Shown: piece after piece, positions 32,801 to 42,371 of the stretch
How the letters are laid out: every line of letters begins with the position of its first letter
Numbering within the stretch: the first letter of the stretch is position 1
Source: Thereva unica
Taxonomy: Eukaryota; Arthropoda; Insecta; Diptera; Therevidae
Length of the DNA stretch: 64,000 bases
Assembly (NCBI GenBank): GCA_949987705.1
Contig: OX465281.1
Coordinates: 144,260,876-144,324,875 of the forward strand
Reading direction: 5' to 3'
Program-made: the position numbers and the translations under genes
The notes under the pieces: generated by a model
The model's database searches: none
What the model saw: the letters and a program-made list of their open reading frames with translations, nothing else
Told to the model about the DNA's origin: nothing

Positions 32801-35800
32801 AACAGACCAGCCAACGTCCACAAAGAGAGCAGTCCTATCACAAGTAGCTAAATTGTACGATCCCCTAGGTTGGGTAGCACCCATAGTAGTTACAGGCAAA
32901 ATTCTCATGCAAACCCTCTGGTTACATGGATTGGAATGGGACAACACACTACCAAAAAATCTCGAGGAACAATGGAAAGCTTTTAAGCAATCACTTAATC
33001 ACTTAGAACAAATCAAAATACCAAGATGGCTGGGAGTGACGAAATCATTTCACGGTCAGAAGATCGAGATTCATGGATTTTGCGACGCCTCGCTCAAAGC
33101 TTATGCTGCAGTTGTGTACCTAAAGTCTACAAATGAGAATCACACAAAAATTAGCCTGCTCACCGCAAAAACCAGAGTTGCACCAATTAAACTTGTATCT
33201 TTGCCACGGTTAGAACTTTGCGGCGCAGTGCTCCTGGCTCGTCTTATCAATCAAGTGAAGGCATCTCTACAATTTGGAGATATCACTGTTTGCACTTGGA
33301 CAGACTCAGAAATTGTACTAGCTTGGTTAAGAGGACAGCCCAACGCATGGAAAGCATTTGTTGCTCACAGAGTAACTGAAATTCACGCCATTTTAGGAAA
33401 CTGTACCTGGAGGCATGTGAAATCAAAAGATAATCCCGCAGATTGCGCCAGCCGCGGAATTTCGGCAGAAGAACTACTAAATCATCCTCTATGGTGGACG
33501 GGTCCAGAATGGCTGACACTTCCGGCCGACCAATGGCCACAAGAAAAGACATTAAAGGAGACCACACAAGAAATGCGAAATATCACTATGCACGTAGCAG
33601 TAGATCCCACAGACTCTATTTTCACCCGATTCTCTTCATTCACCCATCTGATAAGAACTTTCGCATACATACTCAGATTCATTGCTAATCTCAAAAACAG
33701 AATGTCTCCAGATAAAGCACCAGATGAAAAAACGTTATGGCTTTCTTCAAATGAAATTAGGGTAGCGCTTAATAAAGTATTACTCATCGCACAAGCAAAC
33801 ACATTTTCCCGAGAACTCACCTGCCTAAGGAAAAATAAAGAATGCATTAGAGAAAGCAGATTATTAGACTTGAACCCATTCATTGGCAGCGACGGCCTAA
33901 TGAGAGTGAGAGGAAGGATTTCCAAATCGTCTCTTCCATTCGAATCAAAACACCCAGTGATATTGGACAACACACATCACTTATCGCGATTGATCGCCGA
34001 CTATTACCACAAAGCCACCCAACATGGAGGAGTACAATTAACGTGTGCAGCGATACAAAGAAAATATTGGATTCTGCGTATGAGAAATGTAGTTAGAGCA
34101 ACAATTTTTAAGTGCGTCATTTGCCATCGCCAAAAGGGACAATCATGCCAACAGCTGATGGGAGAACTACCAAGCCCCCGAGTAAACATTTCAGAACCGT
34201 TTGCTCACACGGGAGTAGATTATTGTGGGCCATTTGAAATACGTATCAAACAGGGACGAAAAATCACATTAACCAAAGGATATGTTTCGCTTTTTGTTTG
34301 TTTAGCCACAAAGGCTATTCATCTAGAACTCGTGAGCGACCTAAGCACTTCGGCATTCCTTGCAGCCTTCAGAAGATTTTGCAGCAGAAGGGGAACGCCT
34401 TCGGACATTTATAGCGACAATGGCACAAATTTTGTGGGGGCAAAAACAGTAATCGAACGAGATTGGAAGAAGTGTATGTCCCAGGTACAAGCCGAAATCG
34501 CAGAAGTTTTAGCAACCGACCTAATTACATGGCATTTTATACCACCATCTGCACCACACTTTGGTGGGTTGTGGGAAGCAGGGGTGAAGAGCTTCAAACA
34601 CCATTTCAAGAGAATAAGTGGATGTAGAACTTGGACATTTGAAGAGATGTGCACAATTTTGTGCCAAATCGAAGCTACGCTGAACTCGAGGCCGCTGTGC
34701 CCATTGAGATCAGATACCACCGACTTAGACTATTTAACACCAGCAAAAATCCTGAGTGGAAGATCAATTTTTACTCCCCCGGAGCCTTCACTTTTAGACA
34801 TGAACGAGAATCGACTAGATCGATGGCAACGAGTGCAACGATTTCATCAACAATTTTGGATAAAATGGCAAACAGAATATTTGCACCGTCTGCAACAGAG
34901 GCCGAAATGGCGAACACCGGCAGAACACTTGAAGGTAGATGATGTAGTAATATTAAAGGAAGACAAGCTACCACCCAGCAAATGGCTTTTAGGACGAATA
35001 GTGGAGCTGCACCCAGGGAAAGACAACCTTACGAGAGTGGTTACCGTGAAAAGCAAGGATAAATTATTCAAGAGACCCATTACTAAACTCTGCAGGTTAC
35101 CATATGAAAACCACGACTCTATCAATCACAACCCCTGTCACAGAAATAAGGACGTAAACACGGGCTTTACTGAAAGTACATCAGAGACATCAGATAGAAA
35201 GGAGGAGGGCCAAAACGCTACTCGACGCACATTAAGATCCTCTTCTCTACTCACAACGTTATTAACTTGTGTTATGGTATTCTCATTAACCATAAAGAAC
35301 TCCGTCGCTTATTCCGTATCATACCCAGATCCCGGCTTATATGTTGAACATCTAGGTGAGGCACAACTGCGACGTGGAACGTTGCGGCTGGACCTTTGCC
35401 ACAAGGCCCATTTTCAAACCGACATAGAACGAGTTAACGGAGTCATGACCAGCATGGACCAGATGTGCGAGAGAGCTAAACAATTTACTGCTGATGCTCA
35501 CTGCGATATGTTGTTGGAGTACATCAGCGAAAAGAAAGATAAGCTTCTAAACACAATTGATGTGCTTACCAGAAAAGAACTTACAAGAAGAAAAAGAGGC
35601 TTATTCGGGCAGTTGTTGCAATCCGTATTTGGGGTTAATGACGAGGCATATAGAGACATTAAGAATTTAGAGTTAAATCAGAAACAACTCATCCAGGAAC
35701 TAGGAAACCAACATGTACTTCTCCTATCTATGACGCACCACATAAATATCTCTGAAACAAGAATCACGAACAAAGTTAATACGCTCACCTCAAAGATCAA

Positions 35801-37055
35801 CAAAGTCATGGATACATTAAATGATATGGAGCCCTGGCATGCTTCCATTGACGGCAATCGAATCAACATTCATATATTCGCAGCATACCATTCAGCACTA
35901 AACCTATTAGATGACCTGACCGATTATTATAACAAGGTAGTAACAGGATTACTAGGGCACGGGTCAGTAACCGATTTCATCTCTCCCTCACAACTAGCCA
36001 CTGTCATTCAACAGGCATCTCATAACCTACCTACCACTCTAGAAATAAAAAGACAGCACACAGGACATGTAGAAGTAATGCTAAACGAATCCATGATCTG
36101 TGCATACGACTACTTAAATATTTTAGAACCAGTCCCCTTCAAATTGGTGAAGGTCACCCCAATCCCTCGGAGAATGGAAGGGTCAACCTATCTCAACCCT
36201 GTGGCGACAAAAAACTTTCTTGCAGTTGATTTCGACTCGCAGAAATACTTCGAACTCACAGAATCCGAGTTCCGTGCATGTGATCAATTAGGAAGCATGC
36301 AATACTTATGCTCACCCACCGTACTAAACAACCTGGAAACCAATTCCAATTGCGTCGTTGATGCGGTAATTCGTCGAGAAGCAAAGAAGGCATGTGAATT
36401 TAGTCAAGTGATCTTGCCAAAAAACAGTTGGAAACGCCTCATAAAATCAAACACTTGGCTGTTCCTCTTAGATACTCCGGTGGTAGCATCCATACGATGC
36501 AACCGTACACGGGAGGAGACTACACTTCAAGGGGTAGGCATAATCAACATCGATCGTGGATGCACACTGCAAACAAAGACAATCTCACTTAAATCAAACC
36601 TAGACGAAGTCATTCCAGTTGAAGCAACCCATCATTATCCCGTAAATTATTCGATTCCAGAACTTAAACCTTTCACCGTAGGTCCAAAAAATACCATGGA
36701 CGAAGAGCCGGTGTTAAGGCCGGTAGATTCTCTTGAAGATATATCAAAACTGGAAATCCCTCTGTATACTGGAACAACAGTTGGCCACCACGCAATTTCA
36801 ATCAGCGTTGCAGTGGTCTGCGCGTTATTAATTAGCTTCGCAATTTACAGACGAAAGGCCTACTGCAAATGGTGGCCCAGCCGTCTGACAAGATCCAGAG
36901 GAGCAGATTCCAATGCATCAGACAAACAAGAGGCGCAAGAAGGATATGCTACCATCTCTTCAGCTCGAGCTCCACAAGGATCAGGGGAGCTTCCCCTCTC
37001 TACCATGGAACGCAAATGGACGCAGAAGACTGGCGATAATTCCCAGTCAGAATAA
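29871..37055 (+). CDS. Gag-Pol-Env polyprotein of BEL/Pao element
   Basis: 2394 residues, no stop or shift. The first ATG of the frame is MSEDPKETEME; an upstream TTG-started extension is unlikely. Order (rough residues): BEL gag domain 110-290 (LPKFSGDYSAWPSYHDIF); zinc knuckle region 345-410; protease with LIDQGSQANFV at 478; RT 700-900 with YVDN at 890; RNase H (GFCDASLKAYA, WTDSEIVLAWL); integrase zinc domain (HGGVQLT); core with VDYCGPF, YSDNGTNF and GGLWEAG carrying the acidic triad near 1449, 1514 and 1568; and a Pao C-terminal domain to about 1740. The last ~600 residues are Env-like: hydrophobic signal near 1790-1815, a furin-type RRKRG site near 1905 followed by a fusion-peptide-like LFGQLLQSVFG, and a transmembrane helix near 2300-2325 with a basic tail. 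A splice-donor-like AAG|GTAAG at 29834-29840 precedes the ATG. Infectivity cannot be judged from sequence. Confidence 0.93.
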   Translation: MSEDPKETEMEELIIDQEELLIKMKKFMENYRKDGSVRKTLPNLQRRLDTMQIYWEEFRANDKKLSRKKTQESLKLDYFAKDRYTDAEEFYITSVSEIESYRLTKFPPPQNVVEQTTTPNSEENNRPSNSLPKPEIRLPKIELPKFSGDYSAWPSYHDIFRTLVHNSRLNNVEKLHYLQTSLCGDALKLVGHFQKTEANYETAWSVLVSRYDNKRVLVNTYLKKLFSISNITIDSAENNRRLIDEIEECTQSLSNLKIDTANWDPILIYLIVKKLHPDTHTLWEQSLKSQTELPTFTELKNFLESRFRTLEAIGAKQPTRSTQQRDLSSTSKPRQSYVTTTENACIICNGAHVPRKCSKLINANPTTRLDLVKRKGLCGNCLGYRHKANGCPSTLGCLKCGRRHHTLLHNSTFTKSEPIENAKPKQTNPKDTTFNSNKQEERASSYSCHGTRKQVLLATALVSAETSTGSHTLRVLIDQGSQANFVTDSVVQRLRLKRERSDFTIIGIGCVEAGKALDAVSLTIQSRTRKVTIPIDEAFVLKSLTDVLPSTKPKIPQCAHLEDLSLADPQYHQPSRVDMVLAADIYGDIILEGIRRGAHTEPVAQNTQLGWIVFGRASPAIARPCYQRIATLCATIDVDKELRKFWEIEEVQTSSSYQTQEQIDCETHFAQSTEREEDGRYVVAIPFKEPEPSSLLGNSRNLALARFRQLERRFDRNQELKEEYVKCIEEYIKLGHLELVPAAEKEIDNAFYLPHHAVIKEDSTTTKLRVVFDASLKTNTGTSLNDLMMIGPIIQDDMTQILLRWRRHKIGFSADIEKMYRQVRIRPRDREYHRILWRNSSDDPILDYRLTTVTFGTASAPYLATRTLQQIARDEGDRSPIAREIILKDFYVDNVLSGADTPKEAITIQEALIEILQLGGMPLKKWVSNDAALIDHLPQDYKEVPIEVKINVEKAVKTLGIYWHPISDTFSYKVNLSTDQPTSTKRAVLSQVAKLYDPLGWVAPIVVTGKILMQTLWLHGLEWDNTLPKNLEEQWKAFKQSLNHLEQIKIPRWLGVTKSFHGQKIEIHGFCDASLKAYAAVVYLKSTNENHTKISLLTAKTRVAPIKLVSLPRLELCGAVLLARLINQVKASLQFGDITVCTWTDSEIVLAWLRGQPNAWKAFVAHRVTEIHAILGNCTWRHVKSKDNPADCASRGISAEELLNHPLWWTGPEWLTLPADQWPQEKTLKETTQEMRNITMHVAVDPTDSIFTRFSSFTHLIRTFAYILRFIANLKNRMSPDKAPDEKTLWLSSNEIRVALNKVLLIAQANTFSRELTCLRKNKECIRESRLLDLNPFIGSDGLMRVRGRISKSSLPFESKHPVILDNTHHLSRLIADYYHKATQHGGVQLTCAAIQRKYWILRMRNVVRATIFKCVICHRQKGQSCQQLMGELPSPRVNISEPFAHTGVDYCGPFEIRIKQGRKITLTKGYVSLFVCLATKAIHLELVSDLSTSAFLAAFRRFCSRRGTPSDIYSDNGTNFVGAKTVIERDWKKCMSQVQAEIAEVLATDLITWHFIPPSAPHFGGLWEAGVKSFKHHFKRISGCRTWTFEEMCTILCQIEATLNSRPLCPLRSDTTDLDYLTPAKILSGRSIFTPPEPSLLDMNENRLDRWQRVQRFHQQFWIKWQTEYLHRLQQRPKWRTPAEHLKVDDVVILKEDKLPPSKWLLGRIVELHPGKDNLTRVVTVKSKDKLFKRPITKLCRLPYENHDSINHNPCHRNKDVNTGFTESTSETSDRKEEGQNATRRTLRSSSLLTTLLTCVMVFSLTIKNSVAYSVSYPDPGLYVEHLGEAQLRRGTLRLDLCHKAHFQTDIERVNGVMTSMDQMCERAKQFTADAHCDMLLEYISEKKDKLLNTIDVLTRKELTRRKRGLFGQLLQSVFGVNDEAYRDIKNLELNQKQLIQELGNQHVLLLSMTHHINISETRITNKVNTLTSKINKVMDTLNDMEPWHASIDGNRINIHIFAAYHSALNLLDDLTDYYNKVVTGLLGHGSVTDFISPSQLATVIQQASHNLPTTLEIKRQHTGHVEVMLNESMICAYDYLNILEPVPFKLVKVTPIPRRMEGSTYLNPVATKNFLAVDFDSQKYFELTESEFRACDQLGSMQYLCSPTVLNNLETNSNCVVDAVIRREAKKACEFSQVILPKNSWKRLIKSNTWLFLLDTPVVASIRCNRTREETTLQGVGIINIDRGCTLQTKTISLKSNLDEVIPVEATHHYPVNYSIPELKPFTVGPKNTMDEEPVLRPVDSLEDISKLEIPLYTGTTVGHHAISISVAVVCALLISFAIYRRKAYCKWWPSRLTRSRGADSNASDKQEAQEGYATISSARAPQGSGELPLSTMERKWTQKTGDNSQSE

Positions 37056-37297
37056 ACAGTCAACTTTCCAACTAACCTAGACCTAAGCACAAAACGAAAC
37101 CTCTCCCTTTATCCACAAATTTCAATCCTCTCTTAGTCCAAACCATTCCTACATTTCGGAAGGCGAGTAGGTGCGCCATAAAACACCCAGTTCCAGAGTC
37201 AACCAACTGTATGCTTGGAGGAAATGCCGCCATGGTACGGCTGACTACTAACCTATATTTCCAGAAACACGATTTGTCCTTGCTGGGCCCGGGAGCA
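37056..37297 (+). other. BEL 3' untranslated region
   Basis: 240 bp between the stop and the 3' LTR. The bases before the LTR (GCTGGGCCCGGGAGCA) are not a clean polypurine tract, unlike the two Gypsy elements here. Confidence 0.5.
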
Positions 37298-37698
37298 TGT
37301 TCGGAGAACAAGGGTGAACACGCAAAAAATGGAACAACGACCGCACGTCGCAATCGATAATACTTATCAGCACGCGGCGATCGTTCACCTGGTATGTCAA
37401 CGTCTAAAAACGCTGACGATCAGCTGGGTCAAAGCGGTTCAACGGCGCCTCTGGCCCAAATCTGCTGACGGTGCAACAGGGGTCATCGCCACCACCGGCA
37501 GGGGACACGACCTGGGCTCATCGATGCGACCAGACCAGGGAGTTGGAAAACCGTCACCGACAAGAGTACACCACCGCCGCGAATTAACTAAACTATTAAC
37601 TTAACGAATAATTAATGTAACTGTGAGATAAAATAAAATATTGTAAGTGTTCAAGTTTCTAGTGTTTTCATATTGAAGATTTTTTAGCTATCAAAACA
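37298..37698 (+). repeat. 3' LTR of BEL element
   Basis: 401 bp, no difference found from the 5' LTR. Followed by AAGGC, the 5-bp duplication. Confidence 0.93.
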
Positions 37699-38430
37699 AA
37701 GGCAAATTATCAACGCAGCAAGTAATTCGACGAAAAGTTTAGGCATGATCAAGGCAGAATTACAACTTAATGTTTCAAAAAAAACTATCTCTCGGGTAAT
37801 AAAAAGTTCCGGCCATATCCAGAGACAACCTTTGAAAAAAGCCCCTCAATTGTTACCTCGTCATAAGGCAGCTAGACTGCAATTTGCAAAATTGAACATG
37901 AACACGAATTGTAACGAGGTAATTCTCAGACTTTAGACCTCAATCAGATTAAATTTTGCCCAGCTCTGAAGGAATTAACGCATGACTTTATTTCTCTTAG
38001 ATAATCTTTTCTGATGAAAAGAAATTTAATTTGGATGGTCCTGAGTTCTAAAGGATACATTGATATCCTAAAAAACAATCTTCTTCCTTATTTGGACCAG
38101 CATGAGACCGAAAACTGGATTTTCCAACAGGACAACGCAGCAATTCACACTAGCAGGGAGACGAAAAAGTGGTTTTCTGATAACGACATTCTTGTTTTGT
38201 CATGGCCCGCGTGTTCACCAGACCAAAATCCCATGGAAAATTTATGGTCAATACTCGTTCGCGCTATTTACCCCGACAATAAGCATTATAATACCGTTGA
38301 AGAGTTGAAAGAGGAAATTTTGCGTCAGTGGGGGAATATTCGCGAATCAACGACAAAACAACTCATTGCTGGTATGCCAAATCGTGTTTTTGAAATGATT
38401 AAAAATAACGGTGGTCCAACAAAATACTAA
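37699..38430 (+). pseudogene. Tc3-like transposase, C-terminal part with intron
   Basis: Continues with the second HTH (LNVSKKTISRVIKSSG). Positions 37919-38000 (GTAATT...CTCTTAG) look like an 82-bp intron, since splicing joins the frame to IIFSDEKKFNLDGP with the first catalytic Asp. Then about 40-50 codons expected before the GYIDIL segment are missing and the frame shifts. The rest is intact: IFQQDNAAIHTS with Asp 2 and PDQNPMENLW with Glu, 34 residues apart (DD34E). The internal deletion makes it non-functional. Confidence 0.85.
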
Positions 38431-38460
38431 TTTGCTGTTAAACTTGTTTTTTTTAAGTTC

Positions 38461-38665
38461 AATCACCTGGTCCTATAGTTATGAAACTCTCAAAAATGCG
38501 GGTTTTGCATGTATTTCTATGAAATAAATTTAAAAAATGGTTATATGTTATTTTTATTGTTTTTGTTATTTTAATTCATCATGAACCATCCCAGTCAAAA
38601 AAAAAATGCGATGTCTACCATATATCCGCAGATATCAAGTGGTCCTATAGTTGTGACGCGCAGTG
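38461..38665 (-). repeat. Right terminal inverted repeat (IR/DR)
   Basis: Reverse complement of the left end with scattered substitutions. It also carries the ACTATAGGACCA motif twice, at the inner and outer positions. Confidence 0.8.
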
Positions 38666-38669
38666 TATA

Positions 38670-40039
38670 TAGAAGATAGAAGATATAGATAGCTCAAATC
38701 CCCCCTTCATATTGAAATTTATATTCCAACTATATATTTATTGTAATGCTCTATGAGTCTATGGTAAACAACATTTTTAGTTTTTCCATTTTGTTGACAA
38801 TAAATGAATAAATCTGATGGTTTGCCTACACGCGAACAGGCAACATAAAGTTGTCCATGCGAAGAAACTGGATATTCCAAATTTATGCCACAAATCGCCA
38901 AGGACTGACCTTGAGCCTTATTCATAGTGATCGCAAAAGCAACACGAACTGGATTGAACTCAAATGGCACATCAGATGGAAGCATTGGAATTCGTGGTAT
39001 AAAAACGTCTTCACCTTTGAATTTTCCAGTTAAAATAGTTGCTTCAATAACATTGTCCATTAACTTTTTCACAGCAAGCCTCGTACCATTACACAGCCAT
39101 GGTTGATTAATATTACGAAGCATAATAATATTGACTCCGACTTTCACCTGAAGGTTATGAGGTGGCAATCCAGGTAAATCCAATGAATTCAAAAATTCTG
39201 TAGGATAATTAACCACATCTTCTTCATTAGTAACGGTATCTACAGACTTGTACGAAACCAAATTACCGGATATTTTGAACTGTATAGCCTTTAATTCGTC
39301 AACATCTTGGTTCTTCGCTGCCAAAATCGCTCTTTCGCTCAACCAAACATGATTTTTGTAGTTCTGTGCTATGTTTGGAAAAACACTTTCGATCAATTTT
39401 TCTTTAGTTTCTGTAGTAAAACGACAAAAATTTTCTGGACGTACACGTGTCAACTCTCAACATTTTATAAACTTTTTTTAGGTGAGAAGGAACAAAAGGG
39501 GCAAAGGGAAGTATTTCAGAAATTCTTCATAGATAAAGAAGCATATACGTGTGAATCAACAATAAGTTACTCTTCGTGAAGAAGTAGCTATGTACTCCGA
39601 GAGTATGATAACAAACCTGTTAACCAAGTGTTAAGATTGACCCGTGAACGCCATCCCAATGAGTGTAACATGTACACGCACCCCAACTTTATTACTGTTA
39701 CATTTTATTTAGTGCGTTTACAATTCGATACCACTTTCTCTACTGCAATCCTTTTTTAAAGCGATTTACCTTTTTTTATTTCATTTAATAAAACAAACCC
39801 ATTTCACATACAAATCATATCAATTTATTGCGAAGAAAAAAATTTTCTATAGGGATATCGACAATTCTTTTTCAAGCGCCATTGCAAAAATACCAACAGA
39901 CATAATCATGAAAACTATATACATAAACCTTGCTATTGAGGTCTTCTAACACAAACAACACCCAATCAGTCATTTCATACAGCCAATTTTGCAAACATCG
40001 ATTACATACAAAATAAAGATTCATTTTTATATATATAGA
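38670..40039 (-). mobile_element. Helitron fragment, copy 3, with 5' terminus
   Basis: On the minus strand it starts TCTATATATATAAAAATGAA, the well-known Helitron 5' end, with host A before it (complement of T40040). About 39525-40030 is collinear with copy 2 at 26440-27040. Toward 38719 it encodes a helicase C-terminus. The 3' hairpin and CTAG end were not found; the Tc3-like right end abuts at 38665. Confidence 0.7.
38719..39453 (-). pseudogene. Helitron helicase C-terminal half
   Basis: 244 residues of the PIF1-type helicase that Helitrons fuse to a Rep nuclease. Visible are LPPHNLQVKVG-IIMLRN (motif IV region), NGTRL, FAITMNKAQGQSL (motif V) and HGQLYVACSRV (motif VI), ending near YNKYIVGI as in known proteins. 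Helicase motifs I-III and Rep are missing, because the N-terminal side runs straight into Helitron end sequence: an internal deletion derivative. The reading frame is intact in what remains. Confidence 0.8.
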
Positions 40040-40606
40040 TTGGCAAGGTACACAAGATCATACATCTTTTAGAGTACATTTTAAAACAGGTAATCTAACT
40101 TAAATATAAATAAATGTAGTGAGTGGAATAAAGAGAACGGGATAATTAATAGTTACAGAAGAAGATATGAAAATAAGTGGATAGAAAATCTAAGAAAAAG
40201 AAGAGGAGGAAGAAAGAAAAAGAGATGCTTGCCTTCTGAAAGCCGTGGCTGAGCTCATTCTTTGAATCACACAGGGAAGATTGTTCCAAAGTCGAAACGA
40301 ATGCACAAAGAAGGAGCGACTACCAATTAACGAACAATGAGCTGGAATGAGAAATTTGGTTGAACGCAAGGATCGAAGAGGACAGAGGAAGTCGAAAAGG
40401 TAGGAAGGGCTTTTAGAGGATAGAACCTTATTTAAAAGAACTAAAGCCATGACATCAATAAAACGAAAGAGGTCACAACCTAGCAAGGAATTTTGTACAT
40501 ATACTCGACACATGATCTGACCTTCGCATATGAAAAATGTATCTTAAGCAATCATTGAAAGCTACTTTAAGGCGCTGTCGGCAGGCTGAATCTAAGGAAA
40601 TATATA
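40040..40606 (-). pseudogene. Non-LTR element A, 3' part (RT C-terminus and 3' UTR)
   Basis: On the minus strand, 40513-40190 codes a typical C-terminal tail of CR1/Jockey-type ORF2 (GSRSFFVHSFRLWNNLP), and sequence up to 40606 continues it upstream. It is collinear with the RT at 49463-53085, from which it was separated by the LTR element 40607-49458. The UTR runs to about 40041, where Helitron sequence begins. Confidence 0.75.
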
Positions 40607-40901
40607 AGTTAAAATTTTATTTTGTTAAAATATTAAAAAAAATATTTTTTTATAATTTTGGAGCTTTGTCCAATCTTTATTGAGGTTCACTTAAGACTAA
40701 CTACAATTAATTTCTTAAAGTAGAATAAAGCTAACTTATCCTATTATTGTCACCTGCCCTGCCGCGTGACTACATTCCGGTTGCACCGATTCCCACGATG
40801 GCTGGATGCGCGTGTTATCTTCTAGACATGGTGTCAGCATTTTTACAGTTATTCATTTCAGGTTTTATGAAATTATGGTGACAAAAGATGATCCGTTAAC
40901 T
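40607..40901 (-). repeat. 3' LTR of errantivirus-like element
   Basis: 295 bp, matching 49163-49458. Bounded outside by TATA at 40603-40606. Confidence 0.92.
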
Positions 40902-40912
40902 CCTCCCTTCTT
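40902..40912 (-). promoter_or_regulatory. Polypurine tract of errantivirus-like element
   Basis: AAGAAGGGAGG on the minus strand, directly before the 3' LTR. Confidence 0.8.
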
Positions 40913-40941
40913 AAATCCGAACGTCCTCGTTTGGCATCCTT

Positions 40942-42332
40942 TTAGAAATAAGGAATCTGGTTTACCCTGGATGGCTTAGGCGTGGTACTGTTCCCTGATG
41001 CAGATTCGGCTGAAGGATCTTCTTTTTCCTTTTCAGGTGTGGTGATATTGATGTTGGTAAGCTTGGTCCTTCTATGAAGAAATCCTAGTACTGCTGCACA
41101 GATGAAAAGGATTACTAGTATGGAGCCTAAACTATAGCTGGCGATGATGCTGGTTTCACTCTTGCTTCCTATTAAGTTCAGAAATTTGGTGTTATTCATC
41201 TGAAGTTTTTTAATCATTTCTAGGGATAGGATCTCTTGTATTTCTTCCTGCTGGCTGGACATCTGCAGAATGGCTGGTAGCGGTTTTAAGTATGTCCTTT
41301 CGCTATATTTGTATGATCTGCGGTCTACGATTAGTGATGTATTGTGGAAACGGATTAGATAGGTCCCGGTTAGGTTGAAGTCTTCGTTGTCCATTTTGAT
41401 GGTTCCTTTATATTGATTCAGGAATAATAATCCAGGTGATAGTAATTCGACTGATGGTACATGCTGATTATTAATTGTGGTACAGGATGGTTTTCTGCTT
41501 TTCAATAGGCGCGGTATGCATGTTGAATTGGTGATATCCTCCAAGTCGCTAGGATTGCATATGGCTAAATTATTATATTTCTTACAACCTACCTTAACTC
41601 CATATAATTTGTCCTTACATTCTAAAATATTTTCAAATTCAAGTTTATTTATTAAGTTATTTTTCTTAATAGTTTTTATTAAAAATGATGAACATGTTTC
41701 ATTATCAGTTGTAGGTAAACTTATAATATATAAAATTGTATTATTGCTTAAAGCTATTTTTATCTTTGAAAATTCTAGTGCTTCATCAAGGTTCATATAA
41801 GGGATATTACTTTTATCGAAAATTTCTTCCGTAATTTTTGTTTCTTCCTCTGATAAAACATATGCATTTACTATGTCATTTCTTGCCCAATTAATGGCGT
41901 ATTCTACATTTCTTATTTCTTCTTTTAAAATTTCTAATCTATATTTGTAACTCAATATTAAATTATTATCTATCTCTTTATTATCGCTTATTGCTTTTAT
42001 TATATTATTAGTTATGCTTCTCATTTCATTTATCTTTTGTGCTGTTAATTTATTAATAATGGTTTGCTTGTTATTATTTTCTAATTGATTATTCATTTTT
42101 CCTTTAATAATTTCAAAGTCGTCATGGTCAGGATTTCCTGCTATCCATTTCCATGCGCTTCCTATAAAATTGAGTGAGCGTCTACTTCTATCTTTAATTT
42201 TGAGTCTATATAAAACTTCCTTAGTTTGGGTTATTTCATTGGAAAGGTAAGGATAAAGGATGTGTGATTTATTGATGTGCTGATTAATGTTGATCTCTAT
42301 TTCTTGGACGAGTTTCTGGTATAGTGCAATGT

Positions 42333-42371
<39 letters not shown>

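Larger units (their letters stand above)
29211..37698 (+). mobile_element. Complete BEL/Pao (roo-like) LTR retrotransposon with env domain
   Basis: 8488 bp, LTRs of 401 bp each that appear identical, and a 5-bp target duplication AAGGC (29206-29210 and 37699-37703). Inside are a tRNA-Tyr-type primer site and one very long frame with gag, pol and env domains. The order protease-RT-RNase H-integrase and the Pao-type motifs place it in BEL/Pao; a single gag-pol-env frame is known from Drosophila roo. It is very recent and possibly intact. Confidence 0.93.
28498..38665 (+). mobile_element. Tc3-like transposon interrupted by a BEL/Pao element
   Basis: Inverted ends of about 200 bp begin CACTGCGCGTCACAACTATA at 28498 and end with its reverse complement at 38665, each flanked by TA. 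The transposase lies inside in two pieces around the BEL insertion (29211-37698). Without the insertion the element would be about 1.7 kb, a normal Tc1/Tc3 size. Confidence 0.9.
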
